From Cyprinodon diabolis (Eukaryota; Chordata; Actinopteri; Cyprinodontiformes; Cyprinodontidae), in assembly GCA_030533445.1 (NCBI GenBank), contig CM060064.1, positions 40,145,787-40,209,786 of the forward strand: DNA of 64,000 bases, given 5' to 3'. Positions within the stretch are counted from its first letter, which is position 1. Each line of letters starts with the position of its first letter. This document shows positions 1-12,200 of this stretch, in pieces. Made by a program: the position numbers and the translations under genes. The notes below the pieces were generated by a model. It searched no databases and was not told where the DNA came from. It saw only the letters and a list, made by a program, of their open reading frames with translations.

Positions 1-3000
1 AGAGTCTGACGCCCAGCTGGAAAGCTGTGTGGCCATTGTCCCCCACCATAGAGTGTCTGATAACGGCATCATGCCGGTTAAGCGTTGATGATGTCGAAAA
101 TGAGACGGAAATCAGGGAAGTAAATAATGGAGAGCAACATGGACAGGAGCTTGAGTGTAGTCAGTATTCTTTATTATTTCGCTCTTTTATCTGTCCGAAT
201 CCCTCTCCGGGTCTGGTGTTCCCACTGCAAGCCGATCAGTGTAGAGGCGACTTAAACACGGGTCGCTTGCAGTGTTATTTGACTTCGGTAGACATGCATC
301 TGTTCACACTCTAACTAAAAGCCGATTGTTCCCCTGTTTAAATGGGTTTTTCGACCAGTGTGAAAGGGGTATAAGACAGATTGAGTTTGTGAGTCTAAAT
401 TGTACTTAGGTCTATACTTTGGAGGGTCATTGAAACAAAGAAATGGGCTTTTACTTCCATCATCCCATTATATCTGTCAACTTATCCCACAGTCTAAGGG
501 CGTATTTACACCTGACACACTTAGTCAGCTGTAAAGGGACCAGACTGAGTATCCCCACTTTGTCCAGATCTGTGGTGGAGGTGTAAATAAAGGCCAGCAA
601 ACTCTCGTTTGGAACAAAAAATCTGCTTTCAAGTGGACTCTGCACTGGTTCGCTTCAGGTATAAATACAAACTGATCAAAACACAGAAAGCATATGACTC
701 ATTGGACTTAGCAAGTCACCGTAGTAAGAATGTATCAACAAAATCATACCAATCTACCTGCTTGGCAGCACTGCAACAAGCAAGCTGTAGATCTCCCTCG
801 GCTTGAGGGGAGCATTTTCCAACACAATTACAAAATTAGAAAATAAACTGTCTCAAATCTCCCCTGAATGAGCTGCCCTAGATACTCATTTGAATTGAGA
901 AAGCTTCCTGGAGGGGAAGCAAAACGTCTTCAAACCTTGGAAACCAAGTCCAGTGGATTGTTTTTTAAACTTTTACGGAATGACTATGACCTGGATGACT
1001 GAGAATCTTCATCAGCATATACTCATAATGGTTTCACAGATGTAATCACAGCATAATTTGTAAAAAAAAAAAAAAAAAAAGAAAAGAAAGAAATGCTGCA
1101 TGCAAGACCCTGCAGTAGCTTGCATCCATTTCCGGGTCTGTGATCTGTCCTGGCGTGGCCATTTCTAACCAATCGAAGCAACGTGTTTCACAAGTGTGGC
1201 TTTACTCTTTTAGTTTTAGTCTATTAGAAAAACTGCAGCTTGAATACAAAGATCAGCTGCCAGTAAATTGAAATTGACGACAATAAAAATTAATAAAAAT
1301 TCCAAATCATGACACTAAAATCAGGTTTTTCCTTTAATGTTCAAAAAATTTTCAGTCAGACTTCTGCACCTGATGACAAGTATGTTGGTTTGTTGTTCAT
1401 AAATATAGTACTTTGTCTAAATTCGTTTGTTTTTTAGTTTTTTTTTTAAATGCATTATTTAAATCAATATTTTATTATACTAAATTATAATGAAATACTT
1501 TTGTATTTATTTTTATTTTTTTTTCAGTTTTGTGAATTACTAGTGTAAATTAGGGATTTTATTTATGGAAGGGTATGTAAACTTTGAAGCACAATTGTGC
1601 ACTTTAATCAATCTTTAACAAGTTTACAATATTGTTATCTACAGTGATATATAATGTGGCTGAACATAGAGATTAATATCTTACTGCAGTATATATGACT
1701 TTATTTGAAGGATTTTTTTATATTTACCAGGGGTGACAATAAGTTTGGAACGCATTGTCTGAGGCATCAAGCACAGTCAGCTCACGACCAAACACACCCT
1801 AACTCCTTCACACACTTCTTCATGTGAGTCTTGCAGACGTGGGTTTCTTTAGAGTGGCGAGTGGGCGGCTTGGAGCGAGAGGCAGCCCTGGTTTACAGGT
1901 CAAGCCTGCAGCTTTACAAGGGAAATCTCCAGAGCCACTATAAATACCACTGTGAGCTTTAAGGGTGCAGTATATCACACCACTGGTTTTGAGGGACCAC
2001 AAACCGACCTAGTTTTTGTAGTTTTTTTCCCCTTTTCTTTCAAATGTACAGTGAGTCTGAACACAATTAAATGGGAATTGCCTCCTCTATATTTCTACAG
2101 ACTGATAATTGATTGGCCCGACTTCAATACTTTCTTTACAGCAAAGAGCTTCAGAATCATGCATAGTTATAGGAGTCTAATGTTTGGGGGTGGGTTTAAT
2201 CTTTCTTTTTCTTTGTTGTAGTTTTGAACAAAGGGAAAGAAATATGTCAGAAACTATTCTGAATACACAGAGGTCTTTTTTTTCTGAGCCCCCACCTGCA
2301 GGCAAGACAGTTATCCAACTAAACCTGATGTACGGCGACTTGAAATGAGCCCTAATGAATCGCTTAAAGAAACATCTGCACAGTGACAGAGTCAGGGAGC
2401 ATGTACAGCATAAATCAAAAGCCTTTTTTGCTCTCCAGCTGGTTACTTATACACTCTGTGTCAGGCGTCACTTTCGAAAAAGAATTAATTCAGTTTTACT
2501 AGATTTTATGGTGAGAAAAAGAAAAGGTGGGGAAACCTTGGGTTGTCATTTGAACACCTTTACAAAACAGATGTGGAGTCAAAGGACTTAAAAAAAAAAA
2601 GGCGATGGCAAATTTCATCGGCCTGAACTAGTTAGTGGCAGACGACACTAATTGTTTCCAGAAGTGTTGCTCTGATTCACGCCGACATCAAGCACCCATG
2701 GCTGTGCAGGGAGAAAAGGAGGCAGTTGGAGCAGAGGGAGGGCAAATAATGAGAGGTCAGCCTCCATCCACATTGAAGCTGCCAGACCCAGAAAGGCAAG
2801 CCAATTTTATGGTCAATTGGGCAACGCATCTGGACTCGTAGATCACAGGACTGTGGGGCAGGACTTAGCACCCGGCTCAAACACATTTCAGTCACACAAC
2901 ACAGACCACACAGCTCCCACAATCAGAGGCAAACACGCCACAACACACCAGTAGTAAACGCAACGCCTGCCAGGAACTGTTTGTAGATGCTCATGTACAA

Positions 3001-3635
3001 GTTTTCAATGCTAAAACATTTGTATAAAGTAACTTGTGAGTTGATAAATTAGGATGCCTGTGTTATTCTCACTAGATATATAAACAAATAATCAACTAAT
3101 AATGAAAAGTTGATCCATCCAGTAGAGGGAGTCACTGCTCATTTCTAACTCACTGGTATTTATAAGAGAAGTAACACCAGAGTGGATGCAAGCAAGAAAT
3201 AAAAAATCAATCAATAGTTTGGCCTAGGATTATTTAAACTCTTAATGGTAACGAGGATGCAGACTTCACTTTGTGTAGTTTCGTTTGTAAATATTAGCAC
3301 TTGATAAACTCCTTGAGGTATTACTTAAATAGCCCCCATTTAGCTGTGCTGCATGACCAGGCAGCATCGACTTCTCTGCTGTGCTTGGATAACACAAAGC
3401 TCTAGTAACAGGATTAAAAAACAAAAGCTAGTATTAAGCATAGTGAATGGAAAGGAATGGAAAGGACTTTGTGTGTTCATGCTTTTATTTTCAAAGAAAT
3501 GTCTAATGTAATAATGTAAAATAAAATATTTACTTTTAATCAACTCAGTATTTGATACAACTGGCACAATAAATTATTCAAATATAACGTTGTACAGTTA
3601 AAACAAAGAAATAATTAGCTTATTGTGTTATAGAA
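1..3635. other. 3' side of agmo exon 12, left edge; no gene recognised
   Basis: This is AT-rich sequence with homopolymer runs (A at 1063-1080, T at 1436-1448) and no convincing coding exon. 480-690 contains paired motifs (gtatttacacc ... ggtgtaaata) that resemble a short inverted-repeat element. The GC-richer patch 2640-2950 has no coding signal. The missing last agmo exon would be expected on this side but was not found. Confidence 0.5.
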
Positions 3636-4150
3636 AGATCATCTTTATACATACACTGTGGAGTCTTTCCACTTCCTGGGAACTATTATCACACAGGACC
3701 TATTGTAAAGTCGGAGTTGAACATCAACTCCCTCAGCAAGAAAGCCCAGCAGAGGATGTAGTTCCTGCCAATGATGGTGCATTCCTACTTCTCCAACCTC
3801 ACCTCCTCCATCACCATCTGGTACGCTGGTGTCACCACCAAGGCCAAGGGCAGACTGCAGTGTGCTATCTGATCACCAGAGAAGGTGATTGGCTGCAATC
3901 TTCCATCTCTCCAGGATCTGTACGCCTCTAGGACTCTGAGGCGTGCAGGGAAGATTTTGACTGATCCCTCACCCCCCAGCCACAAACTATTTCAGACACT
4001 TCCCTCTGGAAGGAGGATGCGGGCCATCAGGACCAAAACCTCAGGCCACAAGAACAGTTTCTTCGCATCCGCTACCAGCCTTATCAACAAGGCCAAGAGA
4101 CCCCAGTGACACTGACACTGCCTCTCTCCCTCCCTCCCCCGTTCAGGACC
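3636..4150 (+). pseudogene. CR1/Rex1-like LINE, 3' end of reverse transcriptase ORF
   Basis: Plus-strand translation in shifting frames gives VESFHFLGTIITQDL, NSLSKKAQQRM, SSITIWYAG, then IGCNLPSLQDLYASRTLRRA and LFQTLPSGRRMRAIRTKTS. This is the conserved C-terminal region of CR1-group (Rex1-like) reverse transcriptases. At least one stop and a frameshift break it. The block ends in a T/C-rich tail near 4140. The clade name is from memory of the motif, so moderately sure. Confidence 0.8.
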
Positions 4151-4240
4151 TACAAGCTACACCAATGTAGCATCTCCTGACTTTCTGTGTTACATTAACG
4201 AACAGCTAGATACTATATAGCCTATATAGTATAAAGCCTA

Positions 4241-5982
4241 CCGTATTTTCACGACCATAAGGCGCACCGTACTAAAAGGCGCAGTCTCAGTTATGTGTGC
4301 CATTTCTGTATTTAACACACACATAAGGCACACCGGACTATAGGGCGCGTTTTTTATATACAGGTACATGTCCTCTACTACGTTTAAATAGCTCTACTGC
4401 GTATTTAAAAATAGAGCGGGAGCATGATTGTGCTTTATTCATGTATTTATTACAAAGTATTAATCAAACCTGGGAGCTGGCCGTGAGACAAACACATTGC
4501 AGATGACAGAGCGCTGAAGATTACTCCTAAATTAACTTAAAATCCTGAAACCTGCCGACGGAATATGTTTGCTTTTATTACCGGTATCCTGGTGCCTGCA
4601 GTTTAAATTATTTAGATGAAAAACACCTGCCAGCCGCCGCGGTGAACCCGGAGGCTACCCGGCCTAGCAATGGGCCTAGAGGCTGCTGTTGAAGGGATTC
4701 CTACTGTCGGCGTAGCGCTGGTATGTCGGAGCGCCGACAGAAATAGTATAGGCAGGATGATAATCTGGATGAACTGACTGCAATGATTAAGTTTTTCAGG
4801 TGGACTTTCTCGATTAAAAACATATTAAAACTACTTCATTCCCACTGATCACAGCAAATATATCTGCAAGATTTAAATTATTTAGATGAAAAAACACCTG
4901 CCAGCCGCCGCTGTGAACCCGGAGGCGACCCGGCCCAGAGGCTGCTATTGAATTAAGTTTTCAGGTAGAAAAATGGAGCGGGAGCAAAACTGAGTATGTT
5001 TGTGCTTTATTCAAGTATTTATTACAAAGTATTAATCGAACCCATCAAAGTCATCATCCTCATTTTCTGAATTAAACAGCTGCACTAAATCAGACATGCC
5101 AATTTCCCCTTCTTCGCTGTCAGAGTCACTTTCCGTGCCGGGCGGCTCCTCGGAAATGATGAGTCCAAGCATCAACAATCCATCCGCAAACGGTGGCGTA
5201 ACTTGCCCGGCGCTGCCTTCCAATTTTCGTGAAACTGTGGTCTCCGTCTGTCATCCATCGCTCCAACGCCTCTCGCCTTACTTTGAATGGCCGCTTCACA
5301 CCGATGTCGAGCGGTTGAAGTTCCTTTGTCAGACCTCCCGGGATAACGGCGAGCATAGCTTTTATTTGTTTGTCGGCTGTGAGATGGGCACGCATGGAGT
5401 CACAGATTAAAAGCGATGGTGATGCGTGGAAAAAAACACCTGGTCTCCTCACATACACCTCCCTCAGCCACGCTTTCATCATCTCCTCATCTTCATCAAA
5501 ACTTCAATTTTTCCATCTCAAGCAGCAGCAGCGCGTTGGCGGCGCGTCAGATGCTTAAACGCTCCCCACGTGCTGCGCCTGCTGCTCAAAACGCGCTGCG
5601 GGACCTTTTGCTGCGCCTATACGCGCGTCAACCATTGACTTTGCATGTAAACTTGCTGCTTCTGCTGCGCCTGCTGCGTCCGGTTCACACCGATGTCAAG
5701 CGGTTGAATAACAGCGAGCACAGCATTCATTTGTTTCACCATGTTTTTCACATCAGCTGTGAGATGGGCACGCATGGAGTCACAGATTAAAAGCGATGGT
5801 GATGAGTGGAAAAAACCACCTGGTCTCCTTACATTCAGCCACTCTTTCATCATCTCCTCAATGAGGTGGTCTCAAAAGTCGCAGTTACAACACACATAGG
5901 GCGCACCGCACCAAAGGGCGCACCGCACATTTTGAGGGAAAAAAAAGATGTTTATGTGCGCCTTATAGTCGTGAAAATACGG
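4241..5982. mobile_element. pogo-like (Tc1/mariner superfamily) transposon, both ends present, interior broken
   Basis: The ends read CCGTATTTTCACGACCATAA on the left and its near-exact complement on the right, flanked by TA (4239-4240, 5983-5984). This fits a TA-targeting pogo/Tc1-mariner element. The 1,742-bp interior has two internal duplications: a ~44-bp identical block at 5381 and 5761 (380 bp apart), and a block around 4595-4650 repeated at 4870-4930. It ends about 200 bp 3' of agmo exon 12. Confidence 0.85.
5032..5853 (-). pseudogene. pogo-type transposase, C-terminal catalytic remnant, partly duplicated
   Basis: Minus-strand frames encode SLLICDSMRAHLTAD (second catalytic Asp region), then AVIPGGLTKELQPLDIGVKR (third Asp region), then RRASYATVCGWIVDAW, the usual order at the C terminus of pogo/Tigger/jerky-type DDE transposases. 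An acidic tail ending DDDFDGFD follows in another frame (to 5032), so there is a frameshift or deletion. The SLLICDSMRAHLTAD block occurs twice (5617-5853 and 5126-5482), with GC-rich sequence between. The N-terminal DNA-binding domain and the first Asp are missing, so it is not functional. Confidence 0.85.
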
Positions 5983-6187
5983 TATATACTATATTTTGTA
6001 TATAGTATGTTGTATGTTTTATAGATTTTATGTTCTATATATATATATCTAATTTGTCTGCACAACAATTTATTCAAAGGACAAAAAAACAAATAAAAAA
6101 AAAAAAAACAATCAGAAGAACACCTGAAAGACATGCTTGATAATGTGTGATGTATCCTAATCTGTAGGATTGGATAGCTTATCTTAC

Positions 6188-6293
6188 CTCTGTGGGGACA
6201 GACAGTAAAGGGATGGGGGATCTCAGGTAGTTGAACCGCAGCAATGTTACCATGATAACGCAGCGAATTGCCTCCAAGAAAGCTGATGATGGC
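6188..6293 (-). CDS. agmo: agmo exon 12 (residues 384-419)
   Basis: The exon completes Arg384 and encodes [20 protein letters not shown] and [11 protein letters not shown], matching human KAAIMETLRCLMFLMLYRFG and PLVPSLSSAFE. Acceptor ACTTTCAG, donor GAG|GTAAGA, phase 0. In human the terminal exon adds 24 residues. I scanned the minus strand from 6187 to 1 for an equivalent (F-x-FWG-like) and did not find one. Confidence 0.92.
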
Positions 6294-9200
6294 CTGAAAG
6301 TAAGGAAACATGAAACAACACAAAAGTAACTGAGCAGGTTTAAAAAAACGTTTTACTTGATTTATCTTAACAGCCAATTCTGACTGATCCCAATTCTGTT
6401 AAATGGGACATTCCACCTCTATGCAAAATTCTTAGTTTTCAATCTGTTTTTGGTTTTCACCAAAATGTTATGTCTCAAATAATTAAAGAAGGTTTGGGTT
6501 TGATTTACAACAGTGCAACTAGTAGCAATGTTGCCTTCCAGCAAAAAGGTATTAGGTTCAAATCCCAGCCTAGCGTCTTTCTGCATGGTATTTGCATGTT
6601 CTTTCCAGGTACTCTTTACTGTTAGCTTAATTGGTGACTCTAAAATCCCATCCCTATCCATGGTGCACCTCTCCTTTTGCCCATAGCCTTCTAGAGATGA
6701 GCACCACCCCTCAGTGATGCTGACTATCAAGTGCTAAATATGTAAGCATTGAGGGGTGATTGTTAAACAGACAAATTGATGATTTGATTGACTGATGCCA
6801 GCCATCATTGGCAATAAATGGTTAACTTAAACTTATGTTATGAAGTCAAGGCCTATCTCCTTTGCAGAATTGCTGGGATTAAGTCACATTGCAGGGTGTT
6901 TAAACATGTAATGCATACATAAGGTCACACCACAAATTTAAAATCAGATTCAGTCTCAGACTTGGACTAGGTCACACCAAACCTATTATTTACCTACTTG
7001 AGGTTTATGTCATGAATGGAAGGTTCAACATTTTCCCTCAGGATTTTCTGCCTGAGAAGAGAATTCATGGTTCCTTCCTTTATGGGAAGTTGTCAAGTAG
7101 GCCAAATCATCACGTTGCTTGATTGTCATTGTGAAGTTGTGTTATTTTACACAGCTTTTCAAAAGTCTACCTTTTGTTTTGTTTTTTAGCAATCTAGATA
7201 TTTTCTTTAAAAGAGAACTTAAAATAATCATCAAAATGTTTGTCCTTGAAACAGCCCAATGATTGCCAAATTTGCCTCTTACTTGTAGTCAAACCATGAA
7301 GTCTCACATCAACTGTGGCCAAAGAGGCCTGCTGAGCATTCAGGGTTGTTCTGGGTTCTTTTGTGACCACCTCGATAAAAACATGTTTTCTTGCTGTGGC
7401 ACACAGGGGCCCGAAAGCCTTAGAAATGTCACACTTTCCAGATATATCTCAATGAATTTAATTTGAATAGAAAAGAAAATCTTAAGACTGGGTGTGCTGT
7501 CTTTTAGATCTGTTAACCAGTGTCACATTGGGACATGTTCGTTTGCAAACATAATTTGAACAAACTTTTTTTTAACTGAATCTATTCTAAAGTAAAAAAA
7601 TGAGCTTGACAAAAAAGAAAAAAAGAAAATAAAAAAATAAAATTCTATACAAAAAAAAATCTACAGCTATATTGAAAGCAAAGCACAAACCTTTGCTCGA
7701 TGATGAATCCCAGGGAGGTGAGGGTGAGCAGAATATAGGTGGTCATCCCCAAAAGAGTTAACTGAGACAGCATCTAGGACAGACATACCATTCCATATGA
7801 ATGATGTGAGGTTAAGCTACTTTAAAAAATAAAAAACCTAAAGTCAGTATCATGGTTGGTAAAGTCACATATGCAAGAAACCTTCATGGGAAGCAGCTGT
7901 AAACCACACTGCTATTCGACTTTTTATTTGGCAATGCCAACCAAAACATGTCTGACCTTCAGAGTGAGTGCAATGGCACCCATTCAACACTGTATCCAGT
8001 GGACTCAGACATGCCCAGTTTACATAGATGGTGTGGTTATCTCACAGGGTTCTTGACAGAAGGCTTGACCACAGATGAAGAGACTGCAGTACAAATCCCC
8101 TAAAAAGGAGCCAAAACAACCAAGTTTGGAGCAGAGATCCCATCCAGACTCCCACTGACCTTTTCCCAGCAATTTGGGAAATTCATACAAACACATAAAG
8201 TCATGGAGCTAATATGTGTCCTCTAACCTAAGGCCTTGGCTGCTCACTGCAGCTGGAAGAAGAGTATCCCCAGAGGATGCCGTGGGTTGTAAGTTTGGGT
8301 TTATGTTTCTCTGACACTCAATACAGAGCCTAACAGCCAAATCTCAGTGCTCCCATGCCCAGGAGGAGACACTTTATACTGTCAGGATGAAATAAACCCA
8401 TCCACTGGATGCAACCATACAGTGTATCTTAATGCTTAGCCAAGCATGACAATCCATAAAATGGATATTACTAAAATCTTTATATGGGAGCACTTGAGGG
8501 GATGCAGTTATAGTGGCAACAAATCAGTTGGTGGGGTTTAAGCTTCTACATATCTAATGGAATGAATAACAACCACACAATAATATTGCTCCAAAACCCC
8601 AGAATAAACAGAAAGCAGACATGACATACAGAATGGACAGAAACAAGAGTTGAGACAAGCAAAGGAGGACACAAAGAAGGGAGGTAAAGCAAAAGGAAGA
8701 AAAAAAGGGCAGAAGGCAAGATAAATAATCTAAACAATTGGATAAAAAGTGAAGTCTTGAAATACAAATATGTTTCCATACTCTTAATTACTCCTGCTAA
8801 TCAGACCTGGGAAATACTAAGTAAAAAAAAAATGTCATTGTTTCCTAAAGGACTCTGGATATCGGGGCAGACTAATGTCAGTTCAAACGTTCAGACTGTA
8901 GTAATAATAACTGCAAAAAAAATACAGAAATAAGAGGGTCAGTTTTATAGTCTTAGCTACATCACGCTGTACCAGCTGTGGTGGCCCAAATGTTAACTCT
9001 ACATCTCTACACCATTATTACTCTGTCTGCTGACAAGAAGCAGATTACCTCATTATAGGGGCTATTATTTCTGCCATTACTATGAGTGTTGGAAAAGTTG
9101 GTCTGTTTGTTAGCTGAAATAGAAATAGCCCTGCATTTTATTCTTAAATGTTATTTTGATAAGTCACACTAAAAACATGCCCTTAGTTGGCCGTTTTTAA

Positions 9201-12200
9201 AGGAAAACTGTCAGATCAGATTTTGGTGTCTTTCAGTTTTAGCTTCATTACATCTGCCATTCATGCTGGACTGACTTTAAATTTGGATAGACAGCAAAAA
9301 TGTTTAACCTCCCTTTTCCTAACAGTCACAACAAACGCTAAAATAGCGATTGTTTACATTTATATATACCTCGGTTTCATGTAAAATTATTTGAATTCTG
9401 CCACATATTGAATACTAAATAATCAAGTGAATTAAGAAACTGCAGATATGTAATGCAAATCCCTTTATTGTCCAGAAATGTGGAAATTCACCTCTGCATT
9501 GACCCACCCCCTTGGGGAGCAGTGGGCTGCCATAGTGTGGCAGTGTGGGGTTAAGGGTATTGCTCAGGGACCCATAGTGAAGGCTGTGGGGATCGAACTG
9601 TGTACTTGCAACTTCTCAGAGCACCAGCGTATTCCTCTAACCACTAGACCAACACTTTCCCATGTGTTAATACAACTGATGCTAGGGTGAAATGTTTTAG
9701 GAAGTAGGGTAGGGATTTGTTCTTTAATGGTTTGAGCCCTAGGACCATCTGTCTCAGTCTTTCTGTCCTTGGGAAAAACACCACTTGCCTTGCCTTGGCG
9801 GTCAGAGGGCAGATTGTATGGCAGCCTTGCTTCTCTCAGTCTGCCCCAGGGAAGCTGGGGCTACAACGCAGTTTGTCAGCATCAGTGTGTGAATTTGTGT
9901 GTTAATGGGTGAATGAAGTGTAACATGCTTTGGGTTTCTTGGACTTAAAAAAAAGCACAATACAGCCCATTTACGTCCTACAAAGTAAACCTTTAAGTAA
10001 ATGATATGCACAACTGACAGAAACGAAAACTAAAAGACCAAGAAAAAAAAGTTTGTTAGATAAGAACTGGATTTAAGTAGTGCCTTTCTTTCAACTTTTT
10101 AAATTGATCAGAATTTAAAAAAAATCAAACCATAAATTACACTGAAATATTATCTGTTTTTCAATTAGTTTGTGATTTCATCTGCTTGCATACAGTATAG
10201 TGTCTGCATCTGTGGTCCAAGTTTTATCTACTTTACTACCTGCTTTTAACATCTTTATCATGTTTTATTTTCCTTCTATTTTATTTTTTAATTTATTAAA
10301 GCCACTTGAAATTGTCTCCGTAATTAATTGTAGTACCTAAAAAAAACTTGCCTTGGCTTGCCTATAAATATGTACTGGAAAGGGACTTTTCGCAGTTCAT
10401 AGAATAAATTGAATTAATATAGTTTAAGTTTAGCTTGCAAAGAATGTTCATATCACCCAATCAAATGAACCTTTTTCAATTTTCACAAAAGTTCCAGCAG
10501 CGGATGAAAGGCTAAGCCCTTTGACTCTTTGTGTTTTTGTTTGTGTTTTTGGGGGGGCAAGGGGTGGGCTTTGAAACAGATGCTTTTCTCTGCTGTATTT
10601 TACTTTAAGTTTATTATAAGACACTACCTGTTTTATCCAGAAAGTTATTTATTTGACATTAGAAAGCAAATGACCTCAAACATGAAAGTTTCTTGCTTTC
10701 AAGAAATCATATAAACACCTTAAAGTATAGCAAGTGTATCAGCTTTATAGGAATCTAATTACATCAATTGTATTGAACTTTAAATTTCTCAAAACACAGG
10801 AAACTAATTTCAGTGATTCTCAGAGATAACAAACGAATGTCAGCTTCAATTAACTCTTTGCTTGTAAAAGCAACTAAAGCAAACTAATAGGGCACACATG
10901 TTGACCTAATAGTGATGTAATTTAAAAGTGACTTTACTTTTTTTATGACTTTGAATTAACACAGAGCTCATATACTGTCCAACAGTGTGTCATCAATTGT
11001 CAGACAAAATAACCGGCTAGGGGAACATGTAGGCATAAATACATAACAGTGACATGATTTATTGTTCGGCCATGGAGCTCGCTTTGTTATTTTCCCCTCC
11101 AAGTCCTGATTGCTGCATCCTGAAGGCTATTTGGGTTGGGAAATGGTTGACTCGACAATTAAGCGTTTGTGTTCACTGCTGGACCACCAGCTAGTGTTTC
11201 ATTCGCCAACAGGGAGGGGAAACCTCAACTCAGAAGAGAAGATGTATGTGTGTGGATGTTTTAAAAGGGGACCACAAATGTAAAAGCCCTGTCTAGGTAC
11301 CGATCAGTAAAAAAAAAAAAGACATTTTATTTTGGAGTTTTGAAGAGAATGGGCGTGACGGCACTTTTGGGCTAACCAAAACTATGCCTGTAGAGAGAAA
11401 AAAAGCTTCCAAAGATAACTCCTGAGGAGATCTGTTTTCCTTTTTTTCCTCCGGCTGGAGGAAGGGGGTCTCTTGGCTTGTCGAGTGGAAAATAATAGAC
11501 AAAGGTTGTTTTAAAAGGGAATGTCGATCCGTCATCCTGTCAAGATGTTAGACAGAACTAGCGTTTTACCACTAGATAAGTATAGGATTTAAGTCCACCA
11601 TAAAGAAGCCACAACAAACTGCTTAATTGGCTTAAATAATGTTGTCAAACAAACACATAGAGCTTAGACTAAAATCCTGAATGGTCCACAACACCTCTAA
11701 TAACTATTTTATGCTTTATATGAGCAGGGCTCGATGTTAACCATTGCCCGATCGCCCCGGGGCAAGTAGTTTTTATTGTCGGAAGAGTACAAATTTGCCC
11801 GGCGGGCAAATGCAATGATCTCAAAAAAAAAAAATTATTTATCATTCTAAAATTACTTTAAAATCACCGACATTCGACCCACAAGCGTTGCCGGCACCAT
11901 TTTTGTTGTTTTGTACACATTCTCGTGTGATTTGAAAAAGCTGCGTGATTTTCCGCCAGATGACGTAATTTTTGTCTGGGGATTTTTGTCCGGCGCGAAT
12001 CTGACACATTTTTTTTCGACTTGGCAGGCTAAAAACACAACAGCTAGGCTATTTTACCCTCCACCAATTTCACCTACCACCCAGATACTGTAACTCTAGA
12101 TTAAAAATTATTTGTTAGGGATTAGGAAAATTGGCATAATTGTATGCCATGCGCACAGTGTAAATATGGCTATCATAAGGCAGTCTTCTGTACAGTGATG

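Noticed and set aside
2677..2922. Minus-strand frame with a FWVWQLQ-like stretch as a candidate last agmo exon
   Set aside because: The match to the human C terminus is only a few residues, and no acceptor in the phase required by exon 12 sits in front of it.
6540..6590. tRNA-like B box, considered as a tRNA gene
   Set aside because: No cloverleaf can be drawn and the sequence continues into a dispersed repeat body; it is a SINE head.
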